Origin: Sinonovacula constricta | Lineage: Eukaryota; Mollusca; Bivalvia; Cardiida; Solecurtidae | Direction: 5' to 3' | Assembly (NCBI GenBank): GCA_007844125.1 | Contig: CM017572.1 | Coordinates: 24,341,879-24,405,878, forward strand | Length of the DNA stretch: 64,000 nt | In this document: positions 1-11,300 of the stretch, in pieces | Layout: every line of letters starts with the position of its first letter | Numbering within the stretch: the stretch's first letter is position 1 | The notes under the pieces: generated by a model | Seen by the model: the letters and a program-made list of their open reading frames with translations, nothing else | Databases searched by the model: none | Told to the model about the DNA's origin: nothing | Program-made: the position numbers and the translations under genes

Positions 1-243
1 TAATGAACACTATTGCAGGATTCTTTTGATCATATTTTCATTAAATTAACAAAATTGTAAAATATAGCTTTGAATTGAAACTCACGGCATGGGAATTTTG
101 GTATGGGAAGCTATGTCATAGCTACGTCATAGATGGAAATGATGTGGCTTCAAACATTTGCGGCTCGATAACCAACTGGTGGGTTATGTAAAATAACTAA
201 TAGGAGTTAATTAATAAATACACAACATGTCATGTGATAAATA

Positions 244-408
244 TGAGTCTGCCCCCACAGGCTGTCAGTGGGAGGTTCCTGTGTGTTGTGTGTCTGCTTG
301 AAGAAGTCCCAGATACTTCTTTTACAAGCTTAAGTGACAAGACTAAATATCCTCAAGTCTTTCATCTTTTACTTGCTGGAAATACTAAAACGGTGGAGTA
401 CATTTAAT
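244..408 (+). other. Exon-like short ORF at the left edge
   Basis: From ATG 244 the frame stays open for 54 residues to TAA. Inside it, CTGCCCCCACAG at about 250-261 resembles a splice acceptor. After it the frame reads AVSGRFLCVVCLLEEVPDTS and continues through LSDKTKYPQVFHLLLAG. The C-x2-C pair and acidic/hydrophobic pattern look protein-like and recall zinc-finger N-terminal exons, but no second Cys/His pair is clear. It could be the terminal exon of a gene entering from the left, or chance. Confidence 0.2.
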
Positions 409-2530
409 GTTAATGGCGTAAAATTAAAGTAAAAGCTAGTAAATTGTTTAAAAAATATCAATTTTCTTTTAATAGATTTTATTATTTAAGTTTGCGTCTT
501 TATAATTATAACCTTATTTGAATCCACACTTTCTTACAAGATGATTATGCAGTATTTACAATGCGCAATGCTTTTTCCATATTTATACCATCAAGGGGGA
601 GAAATGGTATTGAACTCAGGATACCATGACTTAAACTTCAGTTATCAACAAATATTTCTGACATTAAAGACTGTAATAAAACATTCTTGATAATTCAAAA
701 TAAAAAAGTTTATGTTCAACCTTATAAATTGTTTTATCTTAAGGTATACACCAAGGCTGATTTTCCTGAAGAAAGTTTATGTCAGCGATGTAAAATTGCA
801 ATTTGAGTTTAATGGAGGCATTATTGAGACTTTTAGAATCATGCCATAGCTTATGTAGTCTTTTTCTTTGAAATACATTTAAAACAGTGAATGTTTCAGA
901 TTTGATTCGGACTTGGTGGTTTTACCAAATGAATCACGTGTGTCAGAAAAATGGTGTTTTATGTATATTTTTGGTGTGAATGACCAACTTGTTACTGTAG
1001 AGATGTGATACAATAAATAAAATAGCTTAAAATTGGCTTCAAAACCGTAATACTTGTTTGAGTATGTAGGCTAAGTCCTATGGACTTGATTGGTTTATTA
1101 TTATTAATTTGACCAATTGGCATCAAGGTTTTAAAGAGGTTTCACACAAGACTTCTACAACTCTCAAGCATTTGATTGGTAAAATTTTATTAAAAAATGA
1201 ATGAAAACTAATAAAAACTCAAGCCGATGCTGAAGTGTCAGACTATTTCAAGCTCCTTATAGCCCAAATTTGAGTGAGAAAAAACTTTTGACCAATAAAA
1301 TGTGTAAAAGTCCAAAGTTAGACGGTATAGAAGGAAGATAGACTTAAATTAAGAATAAGAATGTTTGCAAGTACTTGACTCTGATTCGTATATTTAAATG
1401 TGTCACTTAAATGTCACCTATAACTGATTTTGATAATGAACATGTTACCAAGCATCTGATTGGTCAATTTAAGCCTGCCACTCAAATGTAACAATTACTT
1501 TTTTTGATTAGCCTCATAGTGTTGGATTCCGATTGGTCAGATTTTGTAAAAATAATCTAAACCAATCAAAATGCTAAGATCCCATTTAATTTAGAGTATG
1601 TACTAAATAGTATTATAATAATGGCCACTGATGTTTATATTTGTAGTTTTTATTTATTTTGTTATCTAAAATTGGTTGTCCAGATTCATCCACACTGTGT
1701 CAACATTCACAAAGCTTGTCTACTAGATATTGTTAGAATGCAGTAATGAAATGATAGCAGTTTCATTTTTAAATCATTGCTTACAGCTTTATATTTTTAA
1801 ATATCCATTGTGTTAAAATGCTTATTAAATCTTGAATCTATTAAATGCATAAAAAATTTAATTCATTTTGTGCATAATACCATCATGATATATTTGGAAC
1901 ATCCATAACTTCTAAGCCTTAAAAAAAAAAATTTACACACACAACAACATCAGACTTAAGCACGATTAATTCTTATCAAATCACCATGCGCATTACTCTG
2001 ATATTTATGTTTGTGAATAAATTATATCTAATTAATTTATAAATTGCATATTTTTGTAAATTCCTTTCATAAACACAATTGCTTTATATATCTTAAGCCA
2101 TTTTCTTGATAATTTGGGTTTGTGTTTTGTTTTTTTAAATTATACTCTGTAATATATTTGAATATTGAATTGTCCAGCTTATTTAAGAAATTATATATTA
2201 ATTATATATTTTTTTTTAATTATAATGTACAAAATGCATAACTTTAAATACAGATGATGTCTATGTTGTACCTAAATGTCCTGTCCTCATTGAAATAAAA
2301 CAATGCATAATGCCATCAAGTGTTTTTCTGTAGACATTGTCTCCTTTTACGATTTCAACCCTTTGAAGTGAAGCTTAAACTTGCTTTTTAGTTCACCGAG
2401 CACAACAAGCTCATGGCAAATATTTTGTTGTTGTCTGTTTTGAGGACGATTTTGAAGACTGTCTCAATTGTTTTCTGCCAAAAATAGATATCGACATCAT
2501 ACATCAAAGTTGTTAAAAACGTTGCTCCTT
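409..2530. other. AT-rich flank with scattered CCAAT-type motifs, no gene seen
   Basis: No coding potential is visible. Between 1105 and 1580 the motif gattggtc/gaccaat recurs on both strands (near 1154, 1290, 1458, 1530 and 1560), like a degraded form of the palindromic family seen at 3880, 14830, 22640 and 52780. Confidence 0.4.
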
Positions 2531-2534
2531 TTCT

Positions 2535-3400
2535 AATGCTCAAGCAAATATAAGGGTAGTTCCACAACTGGCTTGCCCAGTGTCAGGATTATGTGACTGG
2601 GTGTGGTATCTTGACGGGTGTTCATGGCATGCTATTCACAGTGAAGGCAGCACTATAATTTTTGCATAAACTCGGTGTAACTAAAGGCTATTTTGAACAC
2701 CGCCTCAATTGTTAGGCAGTACAAATCATGAAATAAATTGCTCTAAACATTCATCCTTTCCAAATCATGAAATAAGTCGCTCTAAATGTTCATTCTTTCC
2801 AAATCTATAAACAACAATGACGGGGATTTCTGCCAAAAATAGATTTCGACATCAGAGCTGCTTACCCAAATGATGTAATGTGATCTGAAAAATAAGTGGT
2901 CACATGACTAATCGTCATGAAAATTTGGCTGGGCGTGGAATTATGTTAAGTGATTAAAGCCTACTATACCAATAAAGGCAGCATTGTACCGAGTTCAAAT
3001 AAACAATCTCTAAATGATTGATGTATTGATTGATTTAAACCTAATAAAAAAAGCACATATTATTATTAGCTTTACCGGACCTGGTAGCGCAATCGGTAGA
3101 GCATCGGATCCAGGATTTTGTGACTGGGTATGGTATCTTGCCAGGTGTTCATGGCATGCTATTCACAGTGAAGGCAGCACTATAATTTTTGCATAAACTC
3201 GGTGTAACTAAAGGCTATTATGTTAAGTGACTTACGCCTACTTTCCCAAGGCAGCACTGTACCTGCTTCAAATAAACAATCTCTAAATAATTGAGAGATT
3301 GATGGTATTGATTTGATTATTGATTGATTTTTGATTATTATTGATTTAAACCTTATAAAAAAGCTCATACTTTTATTAGTTATTAATATATTGAATGAGA
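2535..3400 (+). repeat. Duplicated block carrying SINE-B fragments
   Basis: 2581-2690 and 3111-3220 are near-identical (SINE-B middle region plus a shared gcataaactcggtgtaac tail). 2940-3065 and 3217-3360 are likewise paired (ttatgttaagtga... aataaacaatctctaaat). Only the second copy keeps a tRNA-like head (3075-3110), fused straight to the SINE-B middle. A 37-bp unit (aaatcatgaaataa) is also doubled at 2725-2800. Confidence 0.65.
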
Positions 3401-3874
3401 TGTACTTTTTTTTAAACTTTGTGATAAGCAAGAAAGCACAAAGTTAACATCACAATTTTCTGTTTCAATTTACTTCAACTGTTCTCTTGCCTGTAATTTA
3501 CGTTCTATGTCAAGCAAGCAGTGAAATATTTGTGTGGCTTTCAAGAGATAACAACACTGACTGTATTTTTATGTATATTTATTACGCACTCAGATTTTAT
3601 ATGATTACTATCAACAACAAATTGTGAAACTTAACATCAGCAGATGAAACACAGTGCATAAGAAAGCAACAAGAAAAACAGATACTTATATAGGTCATCA
3701 TGCAATACCAGAAATATATTTCTCTTTTACAGTGTAAATTCTAGTGTTCCAGAATATGAACCCAATCATTCTAAAAAATTTCTTTTTAAGGGTTTTTTTG
3801 TGTGTCAGAAGATGTTGAACTAATAAATTAGTTCAGCGTTTTTTTGAAGCACAGGGTTGGAGATTATAAAACTG

Positions 3875-3965
3875 TTAGGGTTTGAGGCTATGGTAATACT
3901 CAATCATCTAATTGGTTGGATTCAAATTAAATTTGAAATCTGACCAATCAGATGCTAGTTTTATT
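3875..3965. repeat. CCAAT-type palindromic element
   Basis: Two arms, atctaattggttggattcaaatt and aatttgaaatctgaccaatc, face each other around a short AT spacer. The same arrangement recurs at 14830, 22640 and 52780. Confidence 0.5.
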
Positions 3966-4004
3966 TTATTTAATTGAAGGAAAGGTCAAGAAAATATGTC
4001 TTGT

Positions 4005-4135
4005 ACTCTAAAGTAGAACCACAGGCACCTCCCCACATGAAAGTTCTCAACCAACCGGGACTCAAACCCACATAGTGCTTGGCTTATAAGTTACAAGTCC
4101 GTAACTCTAACTGCTCGGCCACGGCACAGCCTTCT
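4005..4135 (-). repeat. SINE-A, 5' head, minus strand
   Basis: Complement of a tRNA-like head: the B-box-like sequence reads GGGTTTGAGTCCC on the minus strand, next to the conserved GACTTGTAACTTATAA-type stretch and an AACTTTCATGTGGGGAGG linker. The 3' body is missing. Confidence 0.6.
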
Positions 4136-5686
4136 GAAGCTTCAACGAATGCATTAAATGGAATTAAAAAATTCAGGACACTGCTGAAATTTTAGACAAT
4201 AAGAATACTGTTTAAATAAACATATCACAGCTGGAAAAAAGGGGATAAAAACAACATTTAAAGCTTGGCTCATAAACATAGGAAAATGTATTTGAAACAC
4301 AGCAAAAATATACAATTAACTTATCAGACACCCAATTTGTACAAAACAAAACAGTTTGAATGAGACACTTGTATTTTTATGTGGGAACAGGGTAAAGACA
4401 TGTAAAATTTTATGAATGCCGCTTTTAGAAATTGTTAGTTTATGGATCTATTCTACAAAAATATATAGATACATGACTAGGATGTATTTTTACTACCTCT
4501 GTGGTTAAAAATTATCTTTAATTTGAATATTGAAAGAAACATCGAACAAACTTAATGATGTGAATGAGTGTATTTCAATGGAAGAGGTATCCATATATAG
4601 GTATAAAAATTTACAATGTTCTTGCATGTATTAACATTTGTGATTTACTTCAGGTCAGACTGTACATAACTAAAAACAAGCATGGAATGTTGGTTAAAAT
4701 TGAATTATATTGTTAATCTGTTAATTCATAACAAGTGTTTTTAGACTTCAAAAACAATTGAAAATTGATAGCCAATACAAGATATATTCTCTATCTCAAA
4801 ATATTCATCAATGCAAATGACAAGAATTTGTCTAATACCACTAGATTATTTCATTGTCAATTCACAGGAATTATTTATGATTTTTTTCTAAATATCTGGA
4901 TATAAGTACATTCTAAGATACTAAATCTAGTTGTAAGATGCACATTTTATGAAAAATAGAAAAAAATAAAATATCTTTATCATATGCATGTTTTATCTGA
5001 AATGGATAAAAATCTAATACTGATAGAACAATACTGTGATGTATTATGATTGACATAGGCAACAGTAAATAGTTCAATAACATAATGTAAATAGGCTTTT
5101 ATGACATGTAAGTCACTATGCTATTATTATCGTAATCACTCGGTTTTAGTGCGCACACATATTTCGCACTCATTCTTTGGATGTAAAAATAATTCTTCCT
5201 AACATTATGCACACTCCTTCCTGAATCTCAGGACGATCAGGGCTTCTTGAAATTACATTGTTAATTGTGGTAGAACCTCCAGACAACTCTGAACAGAGCT
5301 ATTTTCTAAGTTTTCACCCAGATTTTGGACATAAACTCTATTGTCATGTGGTTGAGGAGTTACAAATTGGTTACATTAATAGCTTACCCATGGACACCCC
5401 TTAATTTCTTGTACATTTTGTATCGACAATCATACACATTTTGTTTACAATAATGGTTTTGATCGTGACATTTATTTCATGAAATAATTTAATATATTTA
5501 AATAAAAAAAATCCTTTCTATTCAACTATTTACTGATGCCTGCTATGCTTAGACATTTAAGCAGCCAGATGGAAAAAAAAGTTTCTGGACAAAATAAAAT
5601 GTCATGGTATTCAAGTTTTATTGTCATTTTCAGACATCATCTAAATTGAAAAATATTCTTCAAATCAGGGTCCTTTTAGCAACAAT

Positions 5687-5712
5687 CCCACCCCCCACCC
5701 ACCCACGCACCC
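5687..5712 (-). other. C-rich tract, G-quadruplex-capable on the minus strand
   Basis: Runs of CCC, CCCCCC, CCC, CCC and CCC are separated by one base except the last gap, so the minus strand carries at least four G3 tracts with one-base loops. Confidence 0.5.
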
Positions 5713-6420
5713 ATCAAAAAACAACAACAAACTAAAATCTTGGATGTAGCAAACGCATGATCTTTCATATACAAATACAAATACAAACTAAGTTTATTGT
5801 TCTTCTCGAGTCTTTGGGAATGACATTTTTTTTGCCCAGCAACCATTATTATCCATAATGCAGCTGTCACAGAATGAATGACAAATGAAAATAAGACAAT
5901 ACTGATTATTTAACTGAAAATATCTGTGCTTCACATAGATATTCTAACCTTACCTACTATATAGCACATGTGCCATGAGATGGGTATTAAGTGGAAGGGT
6001 ATTAAGTGGAAACTGAATAATATTTAATAAAATATTAAATAAATAAAAATTGAGCCAATATTTATCTTCATAAGCTTACATCTCAATAAAAATAGTTACA
6101 GAGAAGTGAAACTGCCCAATGTTGGAATACACTTTTCTTAAAAGTGAAACCTAATAGGCTAAATAGTTGCAGCTGCCACAGCAGTATCACTCTTCTTCAA
6201 AAAGCCTGTGGACAGTTCAGTAATACGAACATTACTCCTCCCCCTAATGAGAGTTTCTATTTATAGCTAGGTCATGTGCTCACAAACAGTATCACAAAGC
6301 ACATGTAGTGTCAAAGCCGAGTGAAGTAGGGCTACTGCTCACCATGTGCTTTACATGTGCTCTGATTTGATAAATTAGTGAATGTTAAGAGACTTGACCT
6401 AAAGTTTATATGTATTTTTT

Positions 6421-6440
6421 GGGGGGTGGGGGGTGGGGCG
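6421..6440 (+). other. G-rich tract, G-quadruplex-capable on the plus strand
   Basis: G6-T-G6-T-G4 follows a T run. This can fold as a quadruplex by splitting the G6 runs. Confidence 0.45.
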
Positions 6441-8126
6441 TTTACAGCACACCAACACTTAACAGGTCATATGCTGCTGATGACCTTGAGTTAAGATCCA
6501 CCCTGACAGATTCTCATATTTTTGTTTACTGATTAAGTAGACATCATATGCTGTTGAACCATATGCTCTTGATCTTATTGTTTTTATTGGTAAAGGAAGA
6601 CCCCTGATTTATGTCAGGGTAGAACCAATGAGGCATCACATGTTGTTGAACTGATAAAATTTGTTAATTTTTTGTCAAATGTAATCAGTGAGTAGAAATT
6701 TTTACAACAAAATAATACTGAATAAATAATCGTAAGTGAAAAACACTACAATATAACCATCCTTTCGGTTCACATTATGCTAGCCGATAAACTATCTGCC
6801 GATAAACTATCTGAAATTTATGTGAAAAAAGCTAGGCACCTATCACACAAACATTTACATATCCACAGCATTTACAGACTTTCATTATTATAATTAATTA
6901 TTATTAATTAATTATTAATCGTCTGTGTGGTAACCCACATCCTGTTTCTATAGAAACAAGATAAATATATGATCAATTTAACACTACCGTGCTGCAAGAA
7001 TTGACACACATTTTGGTCATTGTGGTTTTGAATATTTTTTTTTTCTTGCATTAATTCTTATCTATTTTACATCCATGGTTAGCTTACATAACTGTCAACA
7101 AAAATCACAGATCCAGTTATAAACAAACACTTTGCATAGCAACTTTTGTTACAAAGGTTTCCGTTATCAACATTTCAATAGAATTTTAAAAAATCAACAA
7201 GTGGTAAAAAACCTATACATATATAACATCAAAACAAAAAAAAACATAGCATTAAGAGTGCTGGCAACACATTTATAAGACATTATAATTAAAACTATTT
7301 ATAAATTATTATGTATATGCATAATGCTGTTCTAAATAGCAAAAACTGAAGAAATTAAAGTGCTGAAATAAAATTCTTAAATCAAAAAAGGGAAGGAATC
7401 AGAAAATTACCATATGTTTGATTAAAATTCATTTTGTACTAAATGAGACTTCATTAAGCGAAGAGTACACACAAAATAACCAATCAAAATACAGATTACA
7501 AAGCACATTGACCAACACCAATGCAATATATAAGCTACACTGTACATATAATGTATCATAGCTTTTGTCTATACCAAATGACGACCTTGTGCTCCCATTT
7601 ACCAATGTTTCATCACATTTTAACAAAACAGACACATTTTTTTAGAATCTACAAAATGTTGAATGAAATTTTCTAGCTTTCGGCTTTTTGTGACAATCAT
7701 ATAAAAAGAGCACTATAGAAGGCTGCAGAGCAAAAGATGTGGATGCAATTTTTCTAATGTAGAAGTGTTTTAGCTGGTGATAATTTTTAGATTTTAAGAA
7801 AATGAATACAAAAATAATGCTTGCTATTGAGCTGAATACTTTTGGAATTTTAAAGCAAATATATATCAATGGCAAATCAGGTAAAAAAAATGTTTCAAGA
7901 TAAAACAGAAACACACAGTTATAATGCAGATATGATTTATCACCATATTTAATTTTAATCCAAAAGAGAATTTAAAAAAATGTGGGTGGGGTAATAAACA
8001 ATAAAATAAGTTGCCTTAACACAAATCATCCTACTTTCCTTAGAAGTTTGTCTGAAAAGGCATCATAATACTTCTTCCAGTCCTTCAGTCCATGCAAAAT
8101 CGTACAAAAAAATTGACATAAAAGTA

Positions 8127-8132
8127 TTTATT
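8127..8132 (-). terminator. Poly(A) signal of the TEKTL1-like gene
   Basis: AATAAA on the minus strand (TTTATT on plus) lies about 66 nt beyond the stop codon at 8198, giving a short 3' UTR. Other AATAAA motifs occur further downstream in this AT-rich DNA, so use of this one is probable, not certain. Confidence 0.5.
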
Positions 8133-8197
8133 TGCAAGTACTTATTACAAAAAAATAAATCTAGCTCTAAAACACATGTTATGCATGCATGGCTGGC

Positions 8198-8383
8198 CTA
8201 GAATGCTGCTCCCAAGGTCCATCTGTGATCAGACTTTCTACGGCGGAGGCGTATAATACTTCCATCGACTGATGCGGCGGCGCTCTTGCTTCTGATATCG
8301 TCCTGGAGACGGTAATTAGCCAATCCTAGTAGACCGATGTTACGGCTTGTAGCAGTAAGTGACTGCAGAAGGCCGTCTCCTCC
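8198..8383 (-). CDS. TEKTL1: TEKTL1-like exon 6 (terminal)
   Basis: The acceptor is TTCCTAG|GGAGGAG. The exon encodes 61 residues and a TAG stop at 8198-8200. The helix [27 protein letters not shown] is followed by a basic tail ([20 protein letters not shown]). The Arg/Lys-rich tail could contact tubulin acidic tails, but that is inference. Confidence 0.85.
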   Translation of the reverse strand, partial: GGDGLLQSLTATSRNIGLLGLANYRLQDDIRSKSAAASVDGSIIRLRRRKSDHRWTLGAAF

Positions 8384-11300
8384 CTAGGAAATATACAAGA
8401 ATTTTTAAGCCACTTTTATAATAAAATTTGTTAACTCTTAGCCTGTTATTTATGTATTTATGTGATCTATGTGTAGATCCAGATCAGCCTGATCTTTTCC
8501 TGGAGATGTATGATCAGGATCTAAACTATTCGCTGCTCTACCTATGCTGCCTTCAATGTGATAGCTTGCCATGAGCACTTAACATGATATCACACAAAGT
8601 AAGATATTTTTGGCAACAAAAAACCAGAAATGCAACAATTCTTTAAAAACTGTGTATGCAAGGGGTACTGCACTAGGATTATTTCTAATTGCTATACTAG
8701 GATTATTTCTAATTGCTACACAAGGATTATTTTCAACAATTTTGTTTGAAAATTAAATCTGCACCCTATCCCTAGAAGAGAACCCTAGAAGAGACATAAT
8801 TATTATATTACAATTTCTGTAATTGTATACACTATATATATACACTATTAACCTCATAAGAGCAATTGTTTTTGTGAACTTTTTGAATTATCATTATCAT
8901 TATAATTAAAAATATTGTTTATTAAAACATAGTAATCTAATTTCAAACTTGAGAACAATCTCACCTAAAAAACTATTGCTGTAAGTAGGACCTAAGGCTT
9001 AAGTTCTACTTATGTGTACCCTAAGCGCTGCAGCTGGCGGAAATTGAGAGAAAAAATGCAGCAACATTTACCATACACAAGACAACCACCATACTGAGGC
9101 CTGAACGACAGACACTGATATTAATTCAAGGAAATAAATCTATGCCAGGAAAAGAAAAAATATATATAAAATGTCAGTTGTGGCCTTACCTCAATAATTT
9201 GCTGAGCCTCTGGCAGCTGAGTTCCAGGATGTCGCTGGAAGACTCGAACCATTGGCCTGTCTAGCCTCTCTCGGCATGTCAGGTCAGCGCTCATCATTGG
9301 ACCCTTGGGGAGAGAAAATATGACATTATTGGTCAGAGATGTTGAACCATGGTTTTTTAATACTACTGTAACTCTGTGTGAATCTATAAGATAATGACAT
9401 AATGGTGGGAACACCAACAAAGTTCTAGTTTCAAAGATCATCTGACGAAAAAAGTAGTTTCAAATAATAAATGACAATTGTTGGTTAATCAATCATTGTA
9501 TATGTGTGTGTAATTAAACAAGTTTATATTGTAGAGCTTTGATCTGCATATTAAAATCTCAACAATTTGACTTCTACTGAGAATAAACATGATAAAATAT
9601 GTTTATATTGTTGAGCTTTGATCCACATATTGCCAGATCAGCAATTTAACTTCTACTGAGGATAAACAAGATAAAAATATGTTTATATTGTTGAGCTTTG
9701 ATCCACATATTGCCAGATCAGCAATTTAACTTCTACTGAGGATAAAAAAGATAAAATATGTTTATATTGTTGAGCTTTGATCCACATATCACAATCTCAG
9801 CAATTTGACTTTTACTGAGAATAAACAAGATAAAATATGTTTATATTGTTGAGCTTTGATCCACATATAACAATCTCAGCAATTTGACTTTTACTGAGAA
9901 TAAACAAGATAAAATATGTTTATATTGTTGAGCTTTGATCCACATATTGCCAGCTCAGCAATTTGTCTTCTACTTAGAATAAACACAATAAAATAAGTTT
10001 ATATTGTAGAGCTTTGATCCACATATTGCCAGCTCAGCAATTTGACTTCTTCTGAGGATAAACATGATAAAATATGTTTATGTTGTAGAGCTTTGATCCA
10101 CATATCACAATCTCAGCAATTTGACTTCTACTAAGAATAAACATGATAAAATATGTTTATATTGTAGAGCTTTGATCCACATATTGCCAGCTCAGCAATT
10201 TGACTTCTACTGAGGATAAACAAGATAAAATATGTTTATGATATAAGAGCTTTGATCCACATATCACAATCTCAGCAATTTGACTTCTACTGAGGATAAA
10301 CATGATAAAATATGTTTATATTGTAGAGCTTTGATCCACATATTGCCAGCTCAGCAATTTGACTTCTACTGAGGATAAACAATATTAAATATGTTTATAT
10401 TGTTGAGCTTTGATCCACATATTGCCAGATCAGCAATTTGATGAAGGTTTTGGTAACTAATCCTGCTCCATGTTAACATGTTTTTTTATAAGTAGTATTA
10501 CAAAAAAAAAAACATTCCTTTATATTTAATTTATTTTATAACTCATCAAGTTAATATAAAAGACATATTGAATGAAATCTAATAAAATAGAAAGAAAACT
10601 GGTGTCAACAATATCTTTTAACCTGAAAACATGATTTTTAAGTGAAGGCTCAATCAACTGTTGTAACCATAATTACTCCCAAAGAAAGTTACCATAACAG
10701 CAATAAAAAAAAATGTTAAAAAAGAATGAAAACACAAAATAAAACAAAAAGTAATTGTAAGCAAGAAAGTATAAACAATAGAAACAGGAAAACTGGTAAG
10801 AACCTAAGAGTGGCAAATATGTATAAAAAAATAATCCATATGTAATGTTTTGTTTATAAGTTGGATAAAGTAATCCAATAAACAATCAATAATGCTGAAA
10901 AGAGAATATTTAACATTTTCAAATTCAACATTCAACATGAACCAGAGTTACCCTTGTTTTTGGTGCCTCAGGTAATGAGCGAGACAGATGCTTTTTATCC
11001 TTGAAAAAATATTTAACCATGCATTTTAGATTTTTGTACTTCATTTTTGTCAGCCTTTTTTATTTGTTTTATTGTCATATAACCAGATAAACATATCAAA
11101 TTACATTATACCAATATACAATGTTCAAGCAAATATTGACCAGTGACAGATTTTCTCTCAAGAGAAAGGTAACATGACCATTGAATGATCTCTATTTAAA
11201 CCAAATCCATAATGAAGTATTTCACTGGCATACCTGTCATCTTTCTCTGAAACCAAAGTGGGAGATTTTCACTTGCAAAATGGGAGATTTGTTATTTTCA

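Larger units (their letters stand above)
4140..8126. other. AT-rich 3' flank of the TEKTL1-like gene
   Basis: Apart from the G- and C-rich tracts and a palindromic ATTAATTA run near 6885-6918, nothing recognisable was seen. Minus-strand open frames at 7429-7635 and 7642-7914 are low-complexity Phe/Leu/Ile strings without family resemblance. Confidence 0.4.
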
